Source: Pseudoduganella buxea | GTDB taxonomy: Bacteria > Pseudomonadota > Gammaproteobacteria > Burkholderiales > Burkholderiaceae_D | NCBI RefSeq assembly: GCF_009720835.1 | Contig: NZ_WNKZ01000002.1 | Span: forward strand, 101,346-165,345 | Direction of reading: 5' to 3' | Length of the DNA: 64,000 nucleotides | Shown: piece by piece, positions 35,280-45,014 of the stretch | How positions within the stretch are numbered: the first letter of the stretch is position 1 | Layout of the letters: the number at the start of each line of letters is the position of its first letter | The notes under the pieces: generated by a model | What the model was told of the DNA's origin: nothing | The model's database searches: none | The model's input: only the letters and a program-made list of their open reading frames with translations | Position numbers and translations under genes: made by a program

Positions 35280-36062
35280 TCAGGCGCGCGTTGTCGAATT
35301 AACGGATTGTATATCCAGTTTGTCACCGTTGAGCCTGATTTGTGCCGGCTGGCGCGCCTGGTCGGCGGGGAAACCATCCTCGAACGTCCGGTAAACACCC
35401 GCGATCGACACCAGTTCTGGCGACATCGACAGAGCGAAGATGCGGGCGCTGGCATCGCCCGAGGCGCCCGCCAGTGCGCGGCCGTTGAGGGTGTTGTAAA
35501 CGTGGATACTGCCGTCGGCAATGATCTCGGCGCCGTTGTTGACGACGGCCATCACGATCAGGTCGCCGCCACGGGCATAGATGCGCTGGCCGGCGCGCAC
35601 GGGCGTGTCGATGATGACGGTGGCCGCGCTGGCGCCGCCGTTGGCGCCGGGAATCAGTGCAGGGGCGGCCTGGACCGGCTCGGCCACTGGCGCGGGTGCC
35701 ACGACAGGGGCTGGGGCCGGAGCTGCTGCCGTTTCGTCGCGCTTGCCCGTGTCCAGCGACAGGCCGTGGGCGACGATCTCGTCGACCATGTCCGGGCGGG
35801 CATTGCGCACCGCGACGGGATTGAGGCGGTACTTCTTCAGCAGGGCAATGGTGCCGGACCAGTCGATCCGTTCGCTGCCCGGGGCCAGGTCGCCCACGTC
35901 GATGACGGCCAGGTCACCCTCGAAAAAGTCGGAGACGCCCCCCGTCATGCCCTTCAATGCGGCATCGAGGGCGATGCCGTCGGACGTGTGCAGGATCGCT
36001 GACACGGCGACGACGGTGGAAATCTTGATTTCGATGGGCTTTTGAAACGGGCTTTTTGACAT
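35280..36062 (-). CDS. minC: Septum formation inhibitor MinC
   Basis: 260 residues. The N-terminal FtsZ-inhibitory domain (about 1-110) is followed by a Pro/Ala-rich linker (AAPAPAPVVAPAPVAEPVQA) and the C-terminal beta-helix MinD-binding domain (PVRAGQRIYARGGDLIVMAVVNNGAEI and SIHVYNTLNGRALAGASGD). ATG 36062 gives MSKSPFQKPIEIK. First gene of the min operon. The 116 bp upstream to metE hold no named element. Confidence 0.95.
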   Translation of the reverse strand: MSKSPFQKPIEIKISTVVAVSAILHTSDGIALDAALKGMTGGVSDFFEGDLAVIDVGDLAPGSERIDWSGTIALLKKYRLNPVAVRNARPDMVDEIVAHGLSLDTGKRDETAAAPAPAPVVAPAPVAEPVQAAPALIPGANGGASAATVIIDTPVRAGQRIYARGGDLIVMAVVNNGAEIIADGSIHVYNTLNGRALAGASGDASARIFALSMSPELVSIAGVYRTFEDGFPADQARQPAQIRLNGDKLDIQSVNSTTRA

Positions 36063-36178
36063 GACGAGAGTAAGTGAACGGGCATTTCCGGGCCCGAGCA
36101 TTTTACTGTCAAAAACTATTTATTGGGAGGCATTTCAATGTGCCGTGCTGCACTCCCGTCGAGCCCGGCGCCCAGTAT

Positions 36179-38485
36179 TCATGCGGCTTCCTGCCGAAGC
36201 TCGCGCGCCGCCGCCACCATATTGCGCAGTGCCGTTGCCGTTTCCTCCCAGCCGCGCGTCTTCAGCCCGCAATCCGGGTTGACCCACAACTGCCGCGCCG
36301 GTATGACGGCCTGGGCCTTCTTCAGCAGCGCCACCATCTCGCGCCGGTCCGGCACGCGCGGGGAATGGATGTCGTACACGCCTGGCCCGATATCGTTGGG
36401 ATATTGGAAGTCGCCGAAGCCTTCCAGCAAGGCCATTGCGGAGCGGCTCGTTTCGATGGTGATGACGTCCGCATCGAGGGCGGCGATCTGCGGCAGGATG
36501 TCGTTGAACTCGGCGTAGCACATATGGGTGTGGATCTGCGTCGCGGCGCCCGCCACGCCGGCCGTGACGCGGAAGGCCCGCACGGCCCAGTCCAGGTAGG
36601 GCGCATGGCGGGCGCGGCGCAGCGGCAGGCCTTCGCGCAAGGCCGGTTCGTCGATCTGGACGATGGCAATGCCGGCCGCTTCCAGGTCCGCCACCTCGTC
36701 GCGCATGGCCAGCGCGATCTGCATGGCCGTGTCGGCCCTGGGCTGGTCGTCGCGCACGAAGGACCATTGCAGGATCGTGATCGGCCCCGTCAGCATGCCC
36801 TTTACGGGGCGCTCCGTCAGGCCCTGGGCGTAGACGGCCCAGTCCACCGTCATCGGTGCCGGGCGGCTGACGTCGCCCCAGATGACAGGCGGCTTGACGC
36901 AGCGCGAGCCGTAGGACTGCACCCAGCCGTTGGCCGTGAAGGCAAAGCCGTCCAGCTGTTCGCCGAAGTATTCGACCATGTCGTTGCGTTCGGCTTCGCC
37001 ATGCACGAGCACATCCAGGCCCAGCAGCTCCTGCTGGCCGATGGCGTGGGCGATTTCCGCCCGCATGGCCTTGGCATAGGCGACCTCGTCCAGTTCGCGG
37101 CGGCGCCGCGCCGCACGGGCCGCGCGAATCTGCGGCGTCTGCGGGAACGAGCCGATCGTTGTCGTCGGAAACGCTGGCAGGTTCAGCCGGATCTGCTGCA
37201 GCACGCGGCGCTCGGCGAACGGGGCAGGGCGGTTGGCGGCCTCATCCGTCAACGCGGCCAGACGGGCCGCCACGGCGGCATTATGGACACGCTTGCTGGC
37301 ACGGCGGCCGGCGATGGCCTGGCGGAAGCTGGCCAGTGCCGCCTGCACGGCCGCATCCTCCGGCGTCACGAGGGCCGCGCGCAGCAGTGCCAGCTCGTCC
37401 AGTTTTTCCAGTGCGAAGGCCAGCCAGTTGTTCAATTCACTGTCGAGCCCGCTTTCCGGGGCCAGGCTGTACGGCACGTGCAGCAGCGAGCACGACGTCG
37501 ACAGCCACAGCGCGCCAGCGCGCTTGTCCAGCACCGGCGCCAGCTGGGACAGGGCGCTGTCCAGGTCGGTGCGCCAGATATTGCGCCCGTCGACAATGCC
37601 GACCGACAGCACCTTGTGGGCCGGCAGCCAGTCCGCCACGTTGATCAGTTCGTGTGCGGCACGCACGCCGTCCACGTGCAGGCCCGCCACGGGCAGTCGG
37701 CAGGCCAGGCTGAGGTTTTCTTCCAGCGGCGAGAAATACGTGGCCAGCAGCAGCGGCGTACCGGCCTGGTTCAATTGCCAGTAGGTGGGCTCGAAGGCGT
37801 TGCGCCAGGCGGCCGGCAGGTCCAGGCCGAGGATGGGTTCGTCCACTTGCACCCAGGCCACGCCCATCGCCTTCAGCCGCGCCAGGATGGCGCCATAGAC
37901 GGGCAGCAGGCGTTCCAGCAGGGCCAGCTTGTGGTCCATGCCCTTGCCCAGCCACAGGAAGGTAAGGGGGCCGATCAGCGCCACCTTGACGGCATGGCCC
38001 AGCGCCTGCGCTTCAGCCACTTCGTCGAACAGGCGCTCGCTGGCCACGGTGAATTCGGTGGCGTCCGTAAATTCCGGCACCAGGTAGTGGTAGTTGGTGT
38101 CGAACCATTTCGTCATTTCCAGGGCCGGGCTGGCGCTGTGGGCGCTGCCGCAGCCGCACTCGTCGCGCCCGCTGCGGCCTCGCGCCATGATGAAGTAGCG
38201 CTGCAGCGGCGTCTCGCTGGCGCCGAAGGCGAAGCGGGCCGGTTCGCAACCGAGCAGCTGGATGTGATTCGCCACGCCGTCGTACAGGGCGAAGTCGCCC
38301 ACGGTGACGAAGTCCAGGCCGGCATCGCGCTGGGCCGCCCAGTGGCGCGCGCGCAAGGTGGCCGCCGTGGCTGCCAGTTGCACCGGGTCCGTCTCGCCGC
38401 ACCAATGGGCTTCCAGGGCGAACTTCAGTTCGCGCTGGGCGCCGATGCGGGGAAAGCCGGGGATGTGCAGGGAAATGTTTTTCAT
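36179..38485 (-). CDS. metE: Cobalamin-independent methionine synthase
   Basis: 768 residues (E. coli 753). Transfers methyl from 5-methyltetrahydropteroyl-triglutamate to homocysteine. N-terminus [19 protein letters not shown]. Zinc ligands are seen in [12 protein letters not shown] (His, Cys) and [12 protein letters not shown] (Cys); the substrate block [13 protein letters not shown] is also present. ATG 38485 is in the family position. It is divergent from metR, with a consensus MetR box between them, so activation by MetR with homocysteine is expected. Confidence 0.97.
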   Translation of the reverse strand: MKNISLHIPGFPRIGAQRELKFALEAHWCGETDPVQLAATAATLRARHWAAQRDAGLDFVTVGDFALYDGVANHIQLLGCEPARFAFGASETPLQRYFIMARGRSGRDECGCGSAHSASPALEMTKWFDTNYHYLVPEFTDATEFTVASERLFDEVAEAQALGHAVKVALIGPLTFLWLGKGMDHKLALLERLLPVYGAILARLKAMGVAWVQVDEPILGLDLPAAWRNAFEPTYWQLNQAGTPLLLATYFSPLEENLSLACRLPVAGLHVDGVRAAHELINVADWLPAHKVLSVGIVDGRNIWRTDLDSALSQLAPVLDKRAGALWLSTSCSLLHVPYSLAPESGLDSELNNWLAFALEKLDELALLRAALVTPEDAAVQAALASFRQAIAGRRASKRVHNAAVAARLAALTDEAANRPAPFAERRVLQQIRLNLPAFPTTTIGSFPQTPQIRAARAARRRRELDEVAYAKAMRAEIAHAIGQQELLGLDVLVHGEAERNDMVEYFGEQLDGFAFTANGWVQSYGSRCVKPPVIWGDVSRPAPMTVDWAVYAQGLTERPVKGMLTGPITILQWSFVRDDQPRADTAMQIALAMRDEVADLEAAGIAIVQIDEPALREGLPLRRARHAPYLDWAVRAFRVTAGVAGAATQIHTHMCYAEFNDILPQIAALDADVITIETSRSAMALLEGFGDFQYPNDIGPGVYDIHSPRVPDRREMVALLKKAQAVIPARQLWVNPDCGLKTRGWEETATALRNMVAAARELRQEAA

Positions 38486-38569
38486 GATGTCATGCAAATT
38501 AAATATTGGTGCAGTAGAGTGTGCGACAATCCCTTGCATAAGCCAAACGAAAGATTTTGCGTCTCAACA

Positions 38570-38582
38570 TGAAAATAATTCA
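38570..38582. promoter_or_regulatory. MetR-binding site
   Basis: TGAAAATAATTCA matches the MetR box TGAANNTNNTTCA at every defined base. It lies between the divergent metE and metR starts, 85 bp from metE and 28 bp from metR, fitting activation of metE and autorepression of metR. Confidence 0.85.
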
Positions 38583-38610
38583 TTGAGGCGCGTTCACGCT
38601 GGAAGGTCGA

Positions 38611-39519
38611 ATGTTGGAAATCCGTCATCTGCGTACCCTGGCCGCGCTGCGCTCCGCCGGCAGCCTGGTGCGGGCCGCACAATTGCTGAACCTGACGCAA
38701 TCGGCGCTGTCGCACCAGATCAAGCTGCTGGAAGACAGGTACGGCGGCCCCCTGTTCGAGCGCAAGTCCGTGCCGATCGGCTTCACGGCCACGGGTGCGC
38801 GCCTGCTGCGGCTGGCCGACATGCTGCTGCCGGAAATCGAGCTGGCCGAGCGCGACGTGGTGCGGCTGATGCAGGGCGACCAGGGCCAGCTGCGCGTGGC
38901 GCTGGAATGCCATACCTGCTTCGACTGGCTGATGCCCGTGATGGATGAATTCCGCGCGCGCTGGCCCGATGTCGAGATCGATCTCGTATCGGGCTTTCAC
39001 AGCGAGCCGGCCGATCTGCTCAAGGCCGGCCAGGCCGACCTCGTGATCGGTTCCGATTACAGCGCCGGCTACGCCACCTTCCCCCTGTTCCGCTTCGAGA
39101 TCCTGACGGTGATGGCGCAGAAGCACCGGCTGGCCCCCCAGCGACGCCTGCTGCCGGCCGACTTCGAAGGCGAAACCCTGATCACCTACCCCGTGCCGGA
39201 AGAGCGCATCGACCTGATCCGCGAACTGCTGCGCCCCGCGGGCATCAATTTCCAGCGCCGCACGGCCGAGTTGACTGTCGCCATCCTGCAGCTGGTGGCG
39301 AGCCGGCGCGGCGTTGCCGCGTTGCCGAACTGGGCCATCAAGAACTATGTCGACTACGACTACGTCATCGCCAAGCCCATCGGCGAACATGGGCTGTGGA
39401 GCGACCTGTTCGTTTCCGTGCCGCCCGCGCTGAAGGGGCGCGCCTATGTGGCGGACTTCGTCAAGGTCATCCGCGAGCAGTGCGCCGCCACCCTGGACGG
39501 AATCAAGTTGCTGTCGTGA
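38611..39519 (+). CDS. metR: LysR-type regulator of methionine synthesis MetR
   Basis: 302 residues. N-terminal helix-turn-helix LRSAGSLVRAAQLLNLTQSALSHQIKLLEDRYGGPLFERKS; the effector domain follows (about 90-295) with CHTCFDWLMPVMDEFRARWPD, conserved in MetR. Divergent from metE. ATG 38611 gives MLEIRHLRTLAAL, the usual MetR start. Confidence 0.95.
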   Translation: MLEIRHLRTLAALRSAGSLVRAAQLLNLTQSALSHQIKLLEDRYGGPLFERKSVPIGFTATGARLLRLADMLLPEIELAERDVVRLMQGDQGQLRVALECHTCFDWLMPVMDEFRARWPDVEIDLVSGFHSEPADLLKAGQADLVIGSDYSAGYATFPLFRFEILTVMAQKHRLAPQRRLLPADFEGETLITYPVPEERIDLIRELLRPAGINFQRRTAELTVAILQLVASRRGVAALPNWAIKNYVDYDYVIAKPIGEHGLWSDLFVSVPPALKGRAYVADFVKVIREQCAATLDGIKLLS

Positions 39520-39525
39520 CAGAGT

Positions 39526-39539
39526 TTGATATAGATCAA
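39526..39539 (+). promoter_or_regulatory. FNR/Anr-type box upstream of the phasin-phaAB cluster
   Basis: TTGATATAGATCAA matches TTGATNNNNATCAA perfectly. A candidate -10 TACGAT lies at 39562-39567, so a start near 39574 would place the box centre at -41.5, the class II activator position. It is 72 bp upstream of the phasin ATG. It predicts induction under low oxygen. Confidence 0.72.
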
Positions 39540-39610
39540 ACAACCTTGGCTGACCGGCATTTACGATGAAAGCCCTTGCGCTATCTCAGCCGCATCCCTA
39601 AGGAACCGCC

Positions 39611-39967
39611 ATGTACACGCTGCCCGCAGAGCTTCTGTATGTCACCCGTACCGCCCTGGAAACCCAATTGGCCGGCGCCAATGCCCTGACGCGCGCGGCG
39701 TTCGACGGCAGCGCCAGCCTGATCGACCTGAACCTGCAGCTGGCGCGGGAACAGCTGACGGCGGCCACGGCCGCGTCGAACCAGCTGTTGTTCGTCCGTG
39801 ATGCGCAAGATTTCGTCGGTATTGCCGCGGTTCACTCGCAGCAGGCGCTCGACCGTGCCAAGGCGTATGGGCGCCGCGTTGCCGGCGTGGCGAGCGACCT
39901 GAATACGAGCTTGAACGAACTGGGTAATGACTTTGCTGGAACCTTGTCCCGCACTTCGATAGAATGA
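39611..39967 (+). CDS. Phasin-family protein
   Basis: 118 residues, almost entirely helical and free of cysteines, with amphipathic stretches LIDLNLQLAREQLTAATAASNQLL and AVHSQQALDRAKAYGRRVAGVASDLNTSLNELG. These match the short betaproteobacterial phasins that coat polyhydroxyalkanoate granules. It lies 60 bp upstream of phaA, supporting the call. Confidence 0.82.
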   Translation: MYTLPAELLYVTRTALETQLAGANALTRAAFDGSASLIDLNLQLAREQLTAATAASNQLLFVRDAQDFVGIAAVHSQQALDRAKAYGRRVAGVASDLNTSLNELGNDFAGTLSRTSIE

Positions 39968-40027
39968 ACTGTAGTAGCGCTTCGACAACCCCTGCTGACG
40001 TAACCGGTCAGCGCACTGGAGAATGAA

Positions 40028-41206
40028 ATGGATGATGTAGTTATCGTTGCCGCAGCCCGCACCGCGGTTGGCAAATTCGGCGGCTCCCTGGCCAAGATCG
40101 CGGCAGCGGACCTGGGCGCACACGTCATCAAGGGCCTGCTGAGCCAGACCGGCATCGACCCGAACCTGATCAGCGAAGTGATCATGGGCCAGGTGCTGAC
40201 GGCCGGTGTCGGCCAGAACCCGGGCCGCCAGGCGCTGATCAAGGCCGGCCTGCCCAACACCATCCCCGGCTACACCATCAACAAGGTATGCGGCAGCGGC
40301 CTGAAGGCCACGCACCTGGCGGCGCAGGCGATCAAGTGCGGCGACGCCGGCATCGTCATCGCGGGCGGCCAGGAAAACATGAGCGCCTCGCCGCACGTGC
40401 TGAACAACTCGCGCGACGGCTTCCGCATGGGCGACGCGAAACTGGTCGACACGATGATCGTCGACGGCCTGTGGGACGTCTACAACCAGTACCACATGGG
40501 CATCACGGCCGAGAATGTCGCGAAGAAATATGACATCTCACGCAGCCAGCAGGACGAATTCGCCCTGCAATCGCAGCTGAAGGCGGAAACGGCGCAGAAG
40601 GAAGGCAAGTTCAAGGACGAGATCCTGGCCCTGGAAATTCCGCAGAAGAAGGGCGTGATCACCTTCGACACAGACGAATACATCAAGGCCGGCACCACCC
40701 TGGACAGCCTGTCCGGCCTGCGCCCGGCTTTCAACAAGGAAGGTAGCGTTACCGCCGGTAACGCCTCGGGCATCAACGACGGCGCCGCCGCCGTCGTCAT
40801 GATGTCGGCCACCCAGGCCCGCGAACTGGGCCTGAAACCGCTGGCGCGCATCAAGTCCTACGCTTCGTCCGGCCTGGACCCGGCGGAAATGGGCATGGGC
40901 CCCGTCAACGCCAGCCGCCTGGCCCTGAAAAAGGCCGGCTGGACGCCGCAGGACCTGGACCTGATGGAAATCAACGAAGCCTTCGCCGCCCAGGCCTGCG
41001 CCGTCAACCAGCAGATGGGCTGGGACACGAGCAAGATCAACGTCAACGGCGGCGCGATTGCCATCGGCCACCCGATCGGCGCGTCCGGCGCCCGTATCCT
41101 GGTCACCTTGCTGCACGAAATGGTGCGCCGCGATGCCAAGAAAGGCCTGGCCTCGCTGTGCATCGGCGGCGGCATGGGCGTGGCCCTGGCCGTCGAACGC
41201 GACTGA
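40028..41206 (+). CDS. phaA: Acetyl-CoA C-acetyltransferase (beta-ketothiolase)
   Basis: 392 residues. Condenses two acetyl-CoA to acetoacetyl-CoA. Nucleophilic Cys in [18 protein letters not shown] (about residue 88), His in [19 protein letters not shown] and the second Cys in [17 protein letters not shown] are all present. With phaB downstream and the phasin upstream, a role in polyhydroxybutyrate synthesis is likely; no phaC synthase is in the window. Confidence 0.94.
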   Translation: MDDVVIVAAARTAVGKFGGSLAKIAAADLGAHVIKGLLSQTGIDPNLISEVIMGQVLTAGVGQNPGRQALIKAGLPNTIPGYTINKVCGSGLKATHLAAQAIKCGDAGIVIAGGQENMSASPHVLNNSRDGFRMGDAKLVDTMIVDGLWDVYNQYHMGITAENVAKKYDISRSQQDEFALQSQLKAETAQKEGKFKDEILALEIPQKKGVITFDTDEYIKAGTTLDSLSGLRPAFNKEGSVTAGNASGINDGAAAVVMMSATQARELGLKPLARIKSYASSGLDPAEMGMGPVNASRLALKKAGWTPQDLDLMEINEAFAAQACAVNQQMGWDTSKINVNGGAIAIGHPIGASGARILVTLLHEMVRRDAKKGLASLCIGGGMGVALAVERD

Positions 41207-41228
41207 TTTTTTTGCTTCATGCAGTACC

Positions 41229-41251
41229 GGCCGCTCCAGCGCGGAGCGGCC
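41229..41251 (+). other. Hairpin between phaA and phaB
   Basis: GGCCGCTCC-AGCGC-GGAGCGGCC is a 9-bp perfect stem without a T-tract (GTTGTT follows). It may weaken read-through or stabilise the upstream mRNA rather than terminate fully. Confidence 0.5.
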
Positions 41252-41286
41252 GTTGTTCGAGTACGCAAACTAAGAGGGGATGACAA

Positions 41287-42027
41287 ATGGCACGAGTTGC
41301 ATTGGTAACAGGCGGCATGGGTGGTCTTGGCGAAGCAATCAGCATCAAGCTCCTGGCCCTGGGCTATAAGGTAGTAACCACGTATTCCCCCAACAACACG
41401 AAGTACCAGGCCTGGCTGGACCAGATGAAGGAAGCCGGTCACACCTTCGCCGCCTATCCCTGCGATGTGTCGGACTACGACTCGGCGCAAGCCTGCGTGG
41501 CGGCCATCGAAAAGGACATCGGCCCCGTCGACGTGCTGGTCAATAACGCCGGCATCACGCGCGACATGACGTTCAAGAAGATGGACAAGGTCAACTGGGA
41601 TGCCGTCATGAAGACCAACCTGGATTCCGTCTTCAACATGACCAAGCCCGTCACGGACGGCATGATCGAACGGGGCTGGGGCCGCATCATCAATATCTCC
41701 TCCGTCAACGGACAGAAGGGCGCCTTCGGCCAGACCAACTACTCGGCCGCCAAGGCCGGCGTGCACGGCTTCACCAAGGCGCTGGCGCTGGAAGTGGCGC
41801 GCAAGGGCGTGACGGTGAACACCATCTCGCCCGGCTATATCGGCACCAAGATGGTCACGGAAATCCCGCAGGAAGTGCTGGACACCAAGATCATCCCGCA
41901 AATCCCCATGGGCCGCCTGGGCAAGCCGGACGAGGTGGCGGGCCTGGTGGCCTACCTGGCGTCCGATGAAGCCGCCTTCGTCACCGGTGCGAATATCGCC
42001 ATCAACGGCGGCCAGCACATGTCCTAA
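41287..42027 (+). CDS. phaB: Acetoacetyl-CoA reductase
   Basis: 246-residue short-chain dehydrogenase that reduces acetoacetyl-CoA to (R)-3-hydroxybutyryl-CoA with NADPH. TGGMGGLGEAIS is the cofactor loop; NNAGITRD and the catalytic Ser-Tyr-Lys in NISSVNGQKGAFGQTNYSAAK follow. SPGYIGTKMV is typical of PhaB. AGAGGGGA precedes ATG 41287. Confidence 0.95.
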   Translation: MARVALVTGGMGGLGEAISIKLLALGYKVVTTYSPNNTKYQAWLDQMKEAGHTFAAYPCDVSDYDSAQACVAAIEKDIGPVDVLVNNAGITRDMTFKKMDKVNWDAVMKTNLDSVFNMTKPVTDGMIERGWGRIINISSVNGQKGAFGQTNYSAAKAGVHGFTKALALEVARKGVTVNTISPGYIGTKMVTEIPQEVLDTKIIPQIPMGRLGKPDEVAGLVAYLASDEAAFVTGANIAINGGQHMS

Positions 42028-42059
42028 GCTTGAATGACGCCCGGCCGATCCCGGGCAGC

Positions 42060-42127
42060 AAAACCGGGGACAGTCCCCTGTTTCCAGGCAAGCTTGCCGA
42101 AGAACAGGGGACTGTCCCCGGTTTTTT
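42060..42127. repeat. Dispersed palindromic element (GGGGACAGTCCCC family)
   Basis: Left palindrome (core CCGGGGACAGTCCCC) and right inverted copy GGGGACTGTCCCCGG flank a spacer holding GGCAAGCTTGCC. It closely matches the element at 22056-22118. It lies between phaB and the next gene on the same strand. The right arm runs into TTTTTT, so it also fits an intrinsic terminator. Confidence 0.82.
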
Positions 42128-42141
42128 ACACTGGAACGACG

Positions 42142-43452
42142 ATGACGACTTTGCCCGATGGCGGCCTGGCCCTGTCCCCGCTGGAAGAACAACTGCTGCC
42201 GCCCGGCGTCAAGGGCTTGCCGCTGACGGCGCCGCTGCGCCAGCACATGATCGGCCTGCAGGGCTGGAACGTGCTGCACGCCGACACCAGCTTTCCCGTC
42301 GCGCTGCTGAAAACGGCCGTGCTGCGCCATAACCTGGATTGGATGCGCGCTTTCTGCCAGCGCCATGGCGCCGTGCTGGCACCCCATGGCAAGACAACGA
42401 TGAGCCCGCAGCTGTTCGGCGCCCAGCTGGCCAATGGCGCCTGGGGCATCACCCTGGCCAGCGCCACGCAGGTGCAGGTCGCGGCGCGCTTCGGCGTGCG
42501 CCGCGTATTGCTGGCCAACGAGCTGGTGGCGCCGGCCGATATCCGCGCCATGCTGCACCTGCTGCGCGACGACCCCGCCTTCGAGCTGATCGCGCTGGCC
42601 GATTCGCTGGAAGGCGTGGTGCGCCTGGCCGAGGCAGTGACTGCCGCGGGCCTGCGCCGGCCCTTGCCGCTGCTGGTGGAGCTGGGCCTGGCGGGCAAGC
42701 GCGCCGGCTGCCGCACGCCTGACGAAGCGATGGCGGTGGCGCGCGCCATTGCGTCGGCGCCGGGGCTGCAACTGGCCGGCATCGAAGGCTATGAAGGGCT
42801 GCTCGTCAGCGCCGACCGCGATGCCGATATCGACCGGGTCGACGCCTTCCTGCGCCAGATGGTCGAGCTGGTGCGCCAGTGCGACGGCGAAGCCCTGTTC
42901 ACGGGACCGCGCATCGTGCTGTCGGCCGGCGGCTCCGCGTATTTCGACCTGGTGGCACGGGGCTTTGCCGGCCTGCCGGCCCTGTCGCGGCCCGTGCTGC
43001 CCGTGCTGCGCAGCGGCTGCTACCTGACCAACGACCATGGCCACTACCTGGAACTGACGCGCGAACTCGATGCCCGCGAAGGGCGCGGCGACGGCTTGCA
43101 GCCGGCCTTGGAAGTGTGGAGCATGGTGCTGTCGCGGCCCGAACCCACGCTGGCCATCCTCGGCATGGGCAAGCGCGATGCGTCGCACGATATCGGCCTG
43201 CCGCGCGCGCTGGTGCGGCATCGGCCCGGCCCGGGCCGGCCGGTGGCGCTGGACGAAGGCTGGGGCATCGAGAAGATGAACGACCAGCATGCCTACTTGC
43301 GCCTGCCGGAGACGGCGGCAGGCGAACTGGCCGTCGGCGACCTGGTCGGCTGCGGCATTTCGCATCCCTGCACCACCTTCGACAAGTGGCCCTTGCTGCT
43401 GCTGGTGGACGAGGCCTACCGCGTCACGGGCGCCGTCAACACCTTCTTCTGA
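42142..43452 (+). CDS. PLP-dependent D-amino-acid deaminase/aldolase-like protein (DSD1 type)
   Basis: 436 residues. The N-terminal alanine-racemase-type barrel carries the PLP lysine in LAPHGKTTMSP; the C-terminal D-serine dehydratase-like domain contains CGISHPCTTFDKW, whose His and Cys fit the zinc site of DSD1-type enzymes. Relatives include D-threonine aldolase, D-serine dehydratase and amino-acid deaminases, and I cannot choose between them. It begins 15 bp after a dispersed palindrome. Confidence 0.82.
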   Translation: MTTLPDGGLALSPLEEQLLPPGVKGLPLTAPLRQHMIGLQGWNVLHADTSFPVALLKTAVLRHNLDWMRAFCQRHGAVLAPHGKTTMSPQLFGAQLANGAWGITLASATQVQVAARFGVRRVLLANELVAPADIRAMLHLLRDDPAFELIALADSLEGVVRLAEAVTAAGLRRPLPLLVELGLAGKRAGCRTPDEAMAVARAIASAPGLQLAGIEGYEGLLVSADRDADIDRVDAFLRQMVELVRQCDGEALFTGPRIVLSAGGSAYFDLVARGFAGLPALSRPVLPVLRSGCYLTNDHGHYLELTRELDAREGRGDGLQPALEVWSMVLSRPEPTLAILGMGKRDASHDIGLPRALVRHRPGPGRPVALDEGWGIEKMNDQHAYLRLPETAAGELAVGDLVGCGISHPCTTFDKWPLLLLVDEAYRVTGAVNTFF

Positions 43453-43506
43453 AAGTGGCGGCAAAGACGTTACAATCGGCTCTCCCAGTCAACGCGAGTG
43501 TCCCTC

Positions 43507-44463
43507 ATGTCCGATTCTCCTCCGAGCCTGTTCCCGCCCGCCACGCCCACCAGCACCGGCATGCTGGCGGTGGACGACCTGCACACCATCTACTGGGAAG
43601 AAGTGGGCAACCCGCAGGGCATTCCCGTGCTGTTCCTGCACGGCGGCCCGGGCGCCGGCATCTCGCCGCAGCACCGGCGCTTCTTCGATCCGCGCCACTA
43701 CCGCGTGATCCTGTTCGACCAGCGGGGCGCCGGCAAGTCGCTGCCGCTGGGCGAGACGCGCAACAACACGACGCAGCTGCTGATCGAAGATATCGAGAAG
43801 CTGCGCGTGCTGTTCAACGTTCAGCAATGGCTGGTGTTCGGCGGTTCGTGGGGCTCGACCCTGGCGCTGGCGTACGGCCAGGCCCACCCGGAAGCGTGCC
43901 TGGGCTTCATCCTGCGCGGCATCTTCCTGTGCACGGCGCTGGAAATCGACTGGTTCATGGATGGCGCCCAGTGGTTCCACCCGGAGATCCACGAGGAATT
44001 CGCCGCCGCCATTCCCTTCGAGGAGCGGGACAACCTGCTGCAGGCCTACTACCGGCGCATCATGGACCCGGACCCGGAAGTGTACTGGCCGGCCGTGCGC
44101 GCGTGGAGCCGCTTCGAGGGCCGCCGCGTGTTCCTGCTGCCGCAGCCGGACGAGCCGTCCTGCGACACGGTCGACCTGGGGCTGGGGCGGCTGGAAGCGC
44201 ACTACATGGCCAACCTGGGCTTCTTCGAGGAAGACCAGCTGCTGCGCGACGTCGACCGCATCGCCCACCTGCCCGTGGTGATCGTGCAGGGCCGCTATGA
44301 CGTCATCTGCCCGCCGTTCACGGCCTGGCGCCTGCACAAGCGCTGGCCCGGCTCGAAGGTGGCGATGGTGCCGGACGCCGGCCACGCCGCCATGGAGGCC
44401 GGCATCAGCCGCGAGCTGGTCAACGCCACCGAGCAGTTCCGCCGCCTGGGCCGCTTTGACTGA
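43507..44463 (+). CDS. pip: Proline iminopeptidase (S33)
   Basis: 318 residues. Alpha/beta hydrolase that releases N-terminal proline. HGGPGAGISPQHRRFFDP, YRVILFDQRGAGKS and the nucleophile elbow GGSWGSTLAL are the classical Pip blocks; DAGHAA near the C-terminus supplies His. ATG 43507 is chosen; GTG 43498 three codons earlier is possible. Confidence 0.93.
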   Translation: MSDSPPSLFPPATPTSTGMLAVDDLHTIYWEEVGNPQGIPVLFLHGGPGAGISPQHRRFFDPRHYRVILFDQRGAGKSLPLGETRNNTTQLLIEDIEKLRVLFNVQQWLVFGGSWGSTLALAYGQAHPEACLGFILRGIFLCTALEIDWFMDGAQWFHPEIHEEFAAAIPFEERDNLLQAYYRRIMDPDPEVYWPAVRAWSRFEGRRVFLLPQPDEPSCDTVDLGLGRLEAHYMANLGFFEEDQLLRDVDRIAHLPVVIVQGRYDVICPPFTAWRLHKRWPGSKVAMVPDAGHAAMEAGISRELVNATEQFRRLGRFD

Positions 44464-44554
44464 CTGACCCACTGCACCGCAGGCGCAGGAATCCCGGCCG
44501 GCCCGGCCGGCCTGCTACACTGCGACCTGGACGACACATTTTAATAACGACGTG

Positions 44555-45010
44555 ATGAATATTCAGCTGGGCGACATCGGCCATATCATTCAACTGGCCA
44601 TCGCACCGGTCTTCCTGCTGACCGGCGTGTGTACCAACCTGATGGTCCTGATCAACCGGCTGGCCCGCATCATCGACCGCTCGCGGGTGCTGGAAGACCG
44701 CCTCGACATCGCCTACAGCGACAATTACCTGAACGAGCTCGATGTGCTGTACCGGCGCTCGCACCTGATCAACTACGCCATCACGCTGTCGACCGCCTGC
44801 GGCCTGTGCGTCTGCCTCGTCATCGCCCTGCTGTTCATCGGCGACACCACCAACGTCACGCTGGACAAGTACATCGCCGGCCTGTTCGTCGGCGCCGTCT
44901 TCAGCCTGATTTTCAGCTTCGGCTTCCTGCTGCGCGAGATCTTCATCGCCTCGGCAGCCATGCGCGCCCAGCGCCACGTGCGCCGCGCGCACAAACTCAA
45001 CAGCGAATAG
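44555..45010 (+). CDS. DUF2721 family membrane protein
   Basis: 151 residues with three hydrophobic helices (about 8-30, 70-92, 105-128). The block LTGVCTNLMVLINRLARIIDRSRVLED is the DUF2721 signature. Function is unknown. It lies 4 bp upstream of the next ORF, suggesting co-translation. Confidence 0.85.
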   Translation: MNIQLGDIGHIIQLAIAPVFLLTGVCTNLMVLINRLARIIDRSRVLEDRLDIAYSDNYLNELDVLYRRSHLINYAITLSTACGLCVCLVIALLFIGDTTNVTLDKYIAGLFVGAVFSLIFSFGFLLREIFIASAAMRAQRHVRRAHKLNSE

Positions 45011-45014
45011 TTTT

